Source: Pseudomonadota bacterium (lineage in GTDB: Bacteria; Myxococcota_A; UBA9160; JADFDR01). Taken from it: DNA of 64,000 nt. The stretch is taken from NCBI GenBank assembly GCA_003353845.1, contig PIVT01000012.1:1-64000 (forward strand). Direction: 5' to 3'. How positions within the stretch are numbered: position 1 is the stretch's first letter; each line of letters starts with the position of its first letter. Made by a program: the position numbers and the translations under genes. Below are positions 44,007-50,981 of this stretch, piece after piece. A model generated the notes under the pieces. It was not told the origin of the DNA. It ran no database searches and worked only from the letters and a program-made list of their open reading frames with translations.

Positions 44007-46094
44007 CTAGAACTCCCAGTTGATTTTTGCGTATACGGCTCGCGGTACTTCTGTATACCGGAAGGTGCCCAACTCATCATTCCATTCACGATGGGCGTGT
44101 TGGTTGAGGTTTTGTCCCACCAAGCTGAGTTCCGTGTTCTCGCAAACCTGCCAGCCCAAGCGCAAGTCCAGGCGATAGTACGAAGAGACCTCTTTATTGC
44201 CCGCCTCACCGACGTAATACACGACGCTATCCAATTGGAGATCAGGCGCTAGCTCCAAGTAAGAGCGCACGTGATACTGATGGGTCGGTTGTCCATGTTC
44301 CTCGACGCCCTCGCCACCGCCCTTGCTACCGTTAAAATTACCGTGGGTATAGGCGTAACCGGCACCCAGGCGCAAGGCATCTACAACCTGCCAATTGGCT
44401 GTCAGCTCAACACCGCGCATTTGTCCATAAATATTCGATCCAAAGGGACCCTGTAGGATAATCCCTTCGGGCGGAGCACCTTCAGGCACAAAGATGGGAT
44501 TACCCTCATCCACAGGCTCGATGTCCGAAAGACCTGTGTATTCGTTTATATAACCCGTCAGGTCCAGACTGACGTTCTCCCAAGGTCGAACTCGATAACC
44601 TAGCTCATAAGCGTACACACGCTGAGCATCGCCATCACTGTCGCCAACGATCTGCCCGTTGATTTGCAACCCAAAGGGTGAATCAGCAGCAGTAGCTCCT
44701 AACTGCGTCACCTTAATATAATCAACCCGCGACCTCGTCTGCACCGCGCGACTGGCCGAAGCCCAGACACTTTGCTTATCACTAATGATGTAAGCGCTGC
44801 GCACGGAGGGCTGGAATTCCCAACCTGTGTAATCGTTATGCTCGGCCTTCGAACCCAGGGTAAGTCGCAGTTTATCGTCAAAGAAACTCATCTCGTTTTG
44901 CAAGAACCCACTGTAGAGATTGTCTGTTTGATCATCAGAGTAAAAGCCCAGCGCCACGGTATTATCCATTTCATCACCGGTAAAGCGGTAGCCCAAGCCC
45001 CAAGTCAAAGTGTTGTTGGGCATCCACTCAAACCGATGCTGGAAGTCCAAGTCGAAGGTATTGCGCTCAATCCCCAACAAGTCGCTGTCTCGATCTGTTC
45101 GATCAAAATAAGACTGCAGGGTGAGACTATTGGTTTCCGAGATGTCTCGCGTCCAACGACCCAGGATATTCCCACCACTCACACTCCAGTCATCCTCTTT
45201 ATAGAGATCGTAATCGGGTTCACTGCTCAAACTCTCTATCGCGGTGTATCCAAATCCTTCATCTCCGGAGTAGGCATCTCCCTGCACCGTAAAGGAATCC
45301 TTCTCTGAGCCATCCCAATCCATTCGGAAGCCTACACGGCCCGTATTCGAATCATCGGGGCCATCTGTGCGGTCGCGGTTGATGTTCTCATTGCGGCTAT
45401 TTATTTTCCCGTACATGCGATAGTGAGCAACATTGCCACCGATCTCAGTCTGCCCACCGTAACGCAGACTTCCAAAGGCTGTTTCCTGGTTCCCCGCCCC
45501 CGCGACCAGCAATCCGCCCTGTGTCTCTTCAGCCGTCTTGGTAATGACGTTGATCACACCATTCACCGCGTTGGCACCCCAGAGTGTCGCACCGGGTCCA
45601 CGAATGACTTCAATGCGATCAATGTCTTCCATCATGGTGTCTTGTACGCCCCAGAACACACCACCCATCGTTGGCGTGTAAACGCTGCGCCCATCGATCA
45701 ACACCAGTAACTTGTCGGCAAACATGCCGTTCAAACCTCGTGAAGAGATGGCATAACTATTGGCCGTAATGCTGGCGACCTGCAGGCCTGGAACGACACG
45801 CAAGGCTTCAGGAATCGTTACCGCACCCATTCGGCGGATATCGTCTTGGGTAATGACATAAATTGCGGCCGGAGACTCGGCGAGTTTCCCTGAACGCTTG
45901 GCTACGGAAGTTACTTCCATGTAGATGAGGTCTTCGAGATCCCAAAGTTCAACCTCACCGGCTTCGGCAGCATCCTCTGCAAGCGCCGGTGCCATGGGAA
46001 CCATCACAAAGGCTGTGCCAAGAAGAGCTAAAACCAGGGCTGATCGAAGCATGCCTGATAGAAGAGTTGCTGCGTGAGCAAGAAAAGTGGCCAT
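44007..46094 (-). CDS. TonB-dependent outer-membrane receptor
   Basis: A 695-residue receptor with a signal peptide, an acidic region resembling a TonB-box area (about 40-60, LWDLEDLIYMEVTSVAKRS), a plug domain (IPEALRVVPGLQV, IEVIRGPGATLWGANAVNGVINVITK), a 22-strand-type barrel, and a terminal aromatic (KINWEF). The plug style (VTSVAKRSGKLAESPAAIYVITQDDIRRMG) is of the colicin-I-receptor/vitamin B12-like group. The solute is unknown; its catabolic neighbours suggest an organic substrate. It is divergent from the DUF1329 gene; GGGGGA precedes the ATG. Confidence 0.93.
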   Translation of the reverse strand: MATFLAHAATLLSGMLRSALVLALLGTAFVMVPMAPALAEDAAEAGEVELWDLEDLIYMEVTSVAKRSGKLAESPAAIYVITQDDIRRMGAVTIPEALRVVPGLQVASITANSYAISSRGLNGMFADKLLVLIDGRSVYTPTMGGVFWGVQDTMMEDIDRIEVIRGPGATLWGANAVNGVINVITKTAEETQGGLLVAGAGNQETAFGSLRYGGQTEIGGNVAHYRMYGKINSRNENINRDRTDGPDDSNTGRVGFRMDWDGSEKDSFTVQGDAYSGDEGFGYTAIESLSSEPDYDLYKEDDWSVSGGNILGRWTRDISETNSLTLQSYFDRTDRDSDLLGIERNTFDLDFQHRFEWMPNNTLTWGLGYRFTGDEMDNTVALGFYSDDQTDNLYSGFLQNEMSFFDDKLRLTLGSKAEHNDYTGWEFQPSVRSAYIISDKQSVWASASRAVQTRSRVDYIKVTQLGATAADSPFGLQINGQIVGDSDGDAQRVYAYELGYRVRPWENVSLDLTGYINEYTGLSDIEPVDEGNPIFVPEGAPPEGIILQGPFGSNIYGQMRGVELTANWQVVDALRLGAGYAYTHGNFNGSKGGGEGVEEHGQPTHQYHVRSYLELAPDLQLDSVVYYVGEAGNKEVSSYYRLDLRLGWQVCENTELSLVGQNLNQHAHREWNDELGTFRYTEVPRAVYAKINWEF

Positions 46095-46440
46095 GTTATT
46101 CCCCCAAAATCCAAAAACAAATCGGCGTAAGTAGAATGGACCGGACGTGCCTGTCCATTGAAAGCACTCATCTATATCGGTAGGTATCTGACACAGTTAA
46201 ATGGTTATGTGCATTTTCACTGCAAACTTCACCAATACTGGACAGGCCCCTACACCATCTTTACTTTGCCCTAACAAGTACTAGTGGGAAGACTGGTCTA
46301 CGAGATCTCTCCATCATTAGTCCCATCATTACTTCCATGACCAAACCGTGACATTTCAATGATCTTGAGATGACTCATTACATCGCTACTTCACGCATCC
46401 TTTAAAACGATTCTAACCATCGAATTAAAGGAGACGTGCC
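46095..46440. promoter_or_regulatory. Divergent promoter region of TonB receptor and DUF1329 gene
   Basis: This stretch holds promoters in both directions. It contains an inverted pair of 9-base arms, GCCTGTCCA (46149-46157) and TGGACAGGC (46239-46247), and the element ACCGTGACATTT at 46345-46356 that recurs upstream of the molybdenum-enzyme gene. Two TGAC repeats spaced by 11 bases (46338, 46349) overlap that element. AAAGGAG is the ribosome site for the DUF1329 gene. No small gene or riboswitch was seen. Confidence 0.5.
46345..46356 (+). promoter_or_regulatory. Shared 12-base promoter element, copy 1
   Basis: ACCGTGACATTT lies 96 bases before the ATG of the DUF1329 gene. The identical 12 bases occur 94 bases before the ATG of the molybdenum-enzyme gene. 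The inner GTGACA resembles a -35 box, but the nearest -10-like hexamer (ATTACA here, TATACT in copy 2) begins 23 bases on, which suggests an activator-dependent promoter. A two-component system is encoded between the two copies. Confidence 0.5.
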
Positions 46441-47814
46441 ATGCTCAGGGCTGAAACCAAACCAACGGGGACCTTGCGGGCGTATTCTTATGCCTTTTTT
46501 CTCATGCTTGTCCATCTGCTGCCAGCGACGGCGATGGCCAACAGTGAAAATCGAACCGAAGACTTCCATCCCGCTTTCCCATTCGCTCAAGGCGACATCA
46601 TTGGGTATGACGACCTGATCCAACTTCGAGAGTTTCTACCGGAAGAGATGTGGGAGTACCGAGACTTCGTCTTTTATGAGGGCATGGAAATGCATATCGG
46701 CACACCCTTTCGCGACTACCGTCCGGCTGAAGCCTACCAGAATGCGACACAACAGTTTAAAGGCCAGCCCCGTTTGGGCCTCGACGGAAGTCTTGAAAAC
46801 TACACCGCTGGCGAACCCTTTCCCATGAAGGACATCGATTGCGCCAACGATCCTGACGCTGGAACCAAAATCATGTGGAACTTTGATTACCAGTGGGAAG
46901 GCGATGGATCCAATGCCAAATTTCTTTACACCTACTGGGACCGTGGAGAGAAGTTGCCCTTGTACTACCAAGGAATTTCCAAAGTGATCCAGCTTTCACA
47001 TCGTGTTGAGCCAAAATTCGCAGACGACGGTGGCGATCTTCTGCGTCGTGAAAGAAGGAAGTATGCTTTTAACATTTTAGTCGAGGCACCGTTTGACTCC
47101 CGTGGCATCCACGTCCTTACTTTTCGATACAAGAGTTCGGACAATAGTCTGTCCGAGGCCGACAATGACGACACCTGGGTCTACGTTCCTACCCTGCATC
47201 GAACCCGGCGCATTAGCGCTGCGCAACGCACCGAGTCCATCTCGGGAACCGATTTCACGTTAGACGATATGGCGAGTTTCGGGGGAGTCGTTCCACAATA
47301 CAATTGGACTTGCTTGGATGAAGTCGTCGTCATCGCTCCTACAAATACGATTCAGAAAGCCTACCCCCTGGCTGATGACCATAATTTCGGATCACGAGGA
47401 CTCAGCTTTGCCAGCGATCAATGGGAACTGCGAAAAGCTTTCAAGGTTCGTTTTACTCCAAAAAGAGCCGATCATCCCTACCATCACAAAGACATCTATA
47501 TTGATAAGGATTCTGCCAAGGCCCTGTACTCCTTTGCTTACGACCAGATGGAGAACCTATGGAAAATCATGTACCACAACGCCCGCTGGAGTGAGGATCA
47601 TCCCGACTTATACCCTGGATGGGAGGGCGTAGAGAAACCGCGCGACCTAAAAAATGTCGGAGATGTTATATTGAACGTTCAGACGGGAACGGGGAATCGT
47701 ATCGAATTCTGGGACAGTCACGGCACGCCCTACTTGAAAAAGAATTCCCAGAAAATCAACGTTGGAAGAGTTCGAAAAGAGACGAGCCTACGAATCATAG
47801 GAGGCGGGCACTAA
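46441..47814 (+). CDS. DUF1329 exported protein
   Basis: A 457-residue periplasmic or outer-membrane-associated protein with a signal peptide (HLLPATAMA). The pattern PAEAYQNATQQFKG, DDTWVYVPTLHRTRRISAAQ, and TDFTLDDMASFGG matches DUF1329, a LolB/LolA-like lipoprotein-sorting-fold family often encoded beside RND exporters and in hydrophobic-compound (steroid, alkane, aromatic) catabolism. The ATG follows AAAGGAGAC. It precedes a histidine kinase gene by one base and is divergent from a TonB receptor. Function of the family is not established. Confidence 0.88.
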   Translation: MLRAETKPTGTLRAYSYAFFLMLVHLLPATAMANSENRTEDFHPAFPFAQGDIIGYDDLIQLREFLPEEMWEYRDFVFYEGMEMHIGTPFRDYRPAEAYQNATQQFKGQPRLGLDGSLENYTAGEPFPMKDIDCANDPDAGTKIMWNFDYQWEGDGSNAKFLYTYWDRGEKLPLYYQGISKVIQLSHRVEPKFADDGGDLLRRERRKYAFNILVEAPFDSRGIHVLTFRYKSSDNSLSEADNDDTWVYVPTLHRTRRISAAQRTESISGTDFTLDDMASFGGVVPQYNWTCLDEVVVIAPTNTIQKAYPLADDHNFGSRGLSFASDQWELRKAFKVRFTPKRADHPYHHKDIYIDKDSAKALYSFAYDQMENLWKIMYHNARWSEDHPDLYPGWEGVEKPRDLKNVGDVILNVQTGTGNRIEFWDSHGTPYLKKNSQKINVGRVRKETSLRIIGGGH

Positions 47815-47815
47815 G

Positions 47816-49657
47816 TTGAACCCCAAGAGATTTATAGCTAGCAGCATTCTGCTCATCTTGGGGTATCTAGCACTTTGTGCTGGCCTGGTGGCATTGCAAC
47901 GCACCTTTTACCACGAGCGCAGTGAATCCGTCGCTCGTGGTGAGAGCCACCTGAGAACCTTGGAACTCTACGCAAGAAGTTCCATGCAGGAGCACCTCGA
48001 CGATAAGCTACGTGGTGCTATGCAACGCATGGATGACGCCGAGTTTGACCCACTATTGCCCTCAGAGGACCTATTTCTGTGGCGAGACGGAACCCGACTT
48101 CTTCCGCGGCCAATCAAGTATCGCGACGGCCTTCACACGGGGGCCATCGATCTCTACATCGCATTAATGAACCCCGATGCGTTTGTAGAGATGCACGGTT
48201 TTGGAGGGGCGGAACGCGCCGCTCTTCTTCGGAGTATGCAAAAAGCCGAAACTCAAGATGAAACTCAACGACTCGCCGAATTGTCGCTAGAACTTCGTGA
48301 AGGGCTCCGCCTTCCTGCTTCACTTGAGATTCCTTACATGCTCGCCTTCCTGGATAGCTACCTGGCCCAGACGAATGTCGAACAAGTCGATCGACACATG
48401 CTTCAAGCCATCGTTAGAGATGAATTTGACCCTCTTGAAACCCTCAAAGTAGGCGGTTTGCAGCGAGAGTTAATCAAGTACCGCGATCAATTTACGAGAA
48501 GTGAATTCGAATTTCTTCGAGATACGATTTTGCGGATTTCAATGCACAGCGGTGCCCTGTACAAAGACTTCGAACTTCGCTCATCCGCCGAAGAAAAGAA
48601 CTCCTTTACCATTCAAAGACCTGTCGATGAGGAAACGCTCTCAAAGGATGGCGACTGGTATCTCATTCCGGATGTCGACGGGAGCATCGTGGGAACTCGT
48701 GTAGACGCCTGGATGATGCTCGACGAAATCCAGATCCACATGAGCCAAACCGGCCTGTTGGAGCCCACTGAGTCTTTGGAGATGAAGCTTTCCGATCAGA
48801 AGTTGAATGTAATAACGAATATCAGTTTGTTCGTTCAATCCAAAAGATGGCAGCGTGAAAAACGAACCATTGCAAACCGCTATCACTGGAAGACGCTTCT
48901 CAATTTGTTTTGCGCTGGCCTCGGGCTTGCCATCGTCGGGTTGGGTCTGTTAACCCAGTACCGAAAAACCCAACTCTTGGAACTTCAAACCAGCTTCGTC
49001 GCAACCGTATCACATGAGTTGCGAACTCCTCTTGCGTCCGTTCGCCTCCTGGCAGAGACACTGGACAAAAAGAGCAGCTCAGACACCACCTTGAATAATT
49101 ACTCTCGGCGGATTATTCGGGAGATTGATCGACTCACCCTGCTTGTTGACAACGTCCTGTCCTTTGGGAGTCTGCGAAGGGGACGCTGGAACCTGAAGCC
49201 TTCCGAAGTGGACGTGCAAGACCTGCTTCAGGACATCAAGGAAGAAATCCAAGAGATTTCTGCGAAGCCTGTGCGCTGGACTTTTTCCGGCTTAGACGAG
49301 TGCAGGATTTTTGCAGACCCCGAACTTGTGCGCCTGCTATTTATCAACCTGGCTCGCAATGCCTGCCTGTACAACCAACAAGAGGCGACGGAAATCCAGG
49401 TCAACGCGGAACAAAAAAATGGCCGCACCCTTTGGTTTCGCGACAATGGAGCGGGAATCGACCCGACGGAAAAAAAGCGTGTCTTCGACGACTTTTATCG
49501 ACCCAAGCATAAAGAAGCCACACGGATCCAAGGCAGCGGTTTGGGCTTGGCCATTTGCCGGCGTGTAATGCATCTGCATGGAGGTTCCATTAACATCGAA
49601 ACTAGCAATAGCAGTGGAACGACATTCAGGATCTTCTTTCCGGAGAGAACCACGTGA
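47816..49657 (+). CDS. Membrane sensor histidine kinase
   Basis: A 613-residue kinase. It has an N-terminal membrane helix (about 6-28), a periplasmic region of about 330 residues, a second helix (about 360-385, LLNLFCAGLGLAIVGLGLL), then HisKA (VATVSHELRTPLASVR; His400) and HATPase_c (N box LARNACLYNQ, G1 DNGAGI, G2 GSGLGLAICRRV). The TTG at 47816 begins just after the DUF1329 stop. The periplasmic domain matches no sensor family I recognise. It is coupled to the next gene by a 4-base overlap. Confidence 0.9.
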   Translation: MNPKRFIASSILLILGYLALCAGLVALQRTFYHERSESVARGESHLRTLELYARSSMQEHLDDKLRGAMQRMDDAEFDPLLPSEDLFLWRDGTRLLPRPIKYRDGLHTGAIDLYIALMNPDAFVEMHGFGGAERAALLRSMQKAETQDETQRLAELSLELREGLRLPASLEIPYMLAFLDSYLAQTNVEQVDRHMLQAIVRDEFDPLETLKVGGLQRELIKYRDQFTRSEFEFLRDTILRISMHSGALYKDFELRSSAEEKNSFTIQRPVDEETLSKDGDWYLIPDVDGSIVGTRVDAWMMLDEIQIHMSQTGLLEPTESLEMKLSDQKLNVITNISLFVQSKRWQREKRTIANRYHWKTLLNLFCAGLGLAIVGLGLLTQYRKTQLLELQTSFVATVSHELRTPLASVRLLAETLDKKSSSDTTLNNYSRRIIREIDRLTLLVDNVLSFGSLRRGRWNLKPSEVDVQDLLQDIKEEIQEISAKPVRWTFSGLDECRIFADPELVRLLFINLARNACLYNQQEATEIQVNAEQKNGRTLWFRDNGAGIDPTEKKRVFDDFYRPKHKEATRIQGSGLGLAICRRVMHLHGGSINIETSNSSGTTFRIFFPERTT

Positions 49658-50358
49658 ATCAGCAGCATCACATTCTTATAGTCGAAGATGAGGACAATTT
49701 ACGACTGGCCCTTGCAGACAATCTACGAGATGAGGGCTACAGCGTTCACGCAGTGGCCAATGCGACAGATGCAAAACTCGCCGTAGCGGAAAGCCAGCCT
49801 CCAGATCTGGTCTTGCTCGATATCATGTTGCCGGATATCGACGGGTACAGCTTGTGCCGGGAATGGAGGACGGCGGGTCATACCTTTGGCGTGATGATGC
49901 TGACCGCGCGCGTCTTGGAAGATGACATTCTGCGGGGCTTTGAGGCGGGTGCGGATGACTATTTGGAAAAGCCCTATCGGCTTCGAGTTCTATTGGCGCG
50001 CGCAAAAGCATTACTGCGACGCGGCTCATCCTTCAGTTCGAACCTGTTCCCCTTTGGTGAGTTCAAGTTGGATGAAAAGGCCCGCATCCTTTATCGGGGC
50101 ACAGAAGAAATCCAAGTCACACAAAAAGAATTCGATCTACTGCTCTATCTATTGCGCAATGAAGGACGGGCCCTCTCCCGCGACGAACTTTTGGACTCCG
50201 TCTGGGGCAAAAACATTGTTGTCGACATTCGAACGGTGGACAACTTCATTTCGAGTCTCAAACAAAAGCTACGCACAACGTCTCGTGGCTTCCAGATTCA
50301 GACGGTTCGCGGTGTCGGGTATCGACTGGCCATCGAGGAACTGCTCGACAAGGCGTAA
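49654..50358 (+). CDS. OmpR/PhoB-type response regulator
   Basis: A 234-residue transcription regulator with receiver domain (phosphoacceptor Asp56 in LVLLDIMLPD, Lys near KPY) and a C-terminal winged-helix domain (QVTQKEFDLLLYLLRNEGRALSRDELLDSVWG, TVDNFISSLKQKLR, TVRGVGYRL). It overlaps the kinase gene by 4 bases, so it is its partner. It likely acts as a dimer at direct repeats with 10-11-base spacing. Possible targets are the promoters that bear ACCGTGACATTT. Confidence 0.94.
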   Translation: MNQQHHILIVEDEDNLRLALADNLRDEGYSVHAVANATDAKLAVAESQPPDLVLLDIMLPDIDGYSLCREWRTAGHTFGVMMLTARVLEDDILRGFEAGADDYLEKPYRLRVLLARAKALLRRGSSFSSNLFPFGEFKLDEKARILYRGTEEIQVTQKEFDLLLYLLRNEGRALSRDELLDSVWGKNIVVDIRTVDNFISSLKQKLRTTSRGFQIQTVRGVGYRLAIEELLDKA

Positions 50359-50361
50359 GCC

Positions 50362-50676
50362 TTACTTGCGGCCCACATAGCGGATAAAGTTGTGCACCGT
50401 CATGTCTGCCCTGTGCTCTCTCTGCAGGATCTTATAGAAATCGCACTCGCCACAATGCTTTTCCTTTTCGCGGTGCGTACCTTGAACTGAATTAGAACAG
50501 AAGGTTCCAGTAATGTAGGCACAGGCTCGGCCACCGTTCTTTCCTTCGAGAAAACCATCCGCCTCTTGGAGCATGGCTGCCGGACAAGGGCCCATTTCAT
50601 TCACACGGTTACCGTGCTCTTCACGGCCGCACTGCTTGAATTCCCAGCAGTTAGTCTTCTTGTCGTCCATACTCAA
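50362..50676 (-). CDS. Two-CW domain cysteine-rich protein
   Basis: A 104-residue cytoplasmic protein with the two-CW domain pattern: NCWEFKQCGREEHGNRVNEMG, CPAA, GGRACAYITGTFC, and HCGECDFYK. Eight cysteines are arranged as in the short two-CW proteins found near redox and signalling genes; they may hold metal. The start could be 50676 (MSMDD) or 50670 (MDD). It lies between the response regulator and the molybdenum enzyme, facing the opposite way. Role unknown. Confidence 0.75.
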   Translation of the reverse strand: MSMDDKKTNCWEFKQCGREEHGNRVNEMGPCPAAMLQEADGFLEGKNGGRACAYITGTFCSNSVQGTHREKEKHCGECDFYKILQREHRADMTVHNFIRYVGRK

Positions 50677-50820
50677 CTAATCCTTTCCGCAATAACCGTC
50701 AGCGACTTTGATGCCTATGTCTGTGCTACTCATCGGCAACCCGTCGTGGACCATGAGCGTTGGTGTAGGAGAAAAACGGAGGTAAGCAAAACCGTTTTAT
50801 AAAATTACTATTTGATTGAA

Positions 50821-50834
50821 ACTCGAATTCGAGT
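50821..50834. repeat. Perfect 14-base palindrome (possible operator)
   Basis: ACTCGAATTCGAGT is its own reverse complement and lies about 160 bases before the molybdenum-enzyme start and about 150 bases from the two-CW start. Its length and symmetry fit a dimeric regulator, but it also may be chance; no matching copy was spotted elsewhere. Confidence 0.35.
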
Positions 50835-50887
50835 CGCATTGTAGATGTGCAAATATTTCGCATATCACCTATCACCCGCCCGTCTTT

Positions 50888-50899
50888 ACCGTGACATTT
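50888..50899 (+). promoter_or_regulatory. Shared 12-base promoter element, copy 2
   Basis: ACCGTGACATTT, identical to the element before the DUF1329 gene, lies 94 bases before the molybdenum-enzyme ATG. TATACT begins 23 bases after the inner GTGACA and could be the -10 element. Confidence 0.5.
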
Positions 50900-50981
50900 G
50901 CCTCCTTTCTCCTCGGACCTATACTTATTCTTCAAATGGCTCGTTTCTGTTAAGACGTTTTAATAAAAAGGTGGATCCGAT

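Larger units (their letters stand above)
50677..50981. promoter_or_regulatory. Promoter region of the molybdenum enzyme and two-CW genes
   Basis: This stretch contains an inverted pair AAAACGG/CCGTTTT (50773-50779 and 50792-50798), a perfect 14-base palindrome ACTCGAATTCGAGT (50821-50834), a near-palindrome centred on AAATATTT around 50857, and the element ACCGTGACATTT (50888-50899). GGTGG just before the ATG at 50982 is the ribosome site. No gene is seen in it. Confidence 0.5.

Noticed and set aside
44007-46300. Possible cobalamin riboswitch ahead of the TonB receptor
   Set aside because: I looked for a B12-box-like element in the leader and found none.
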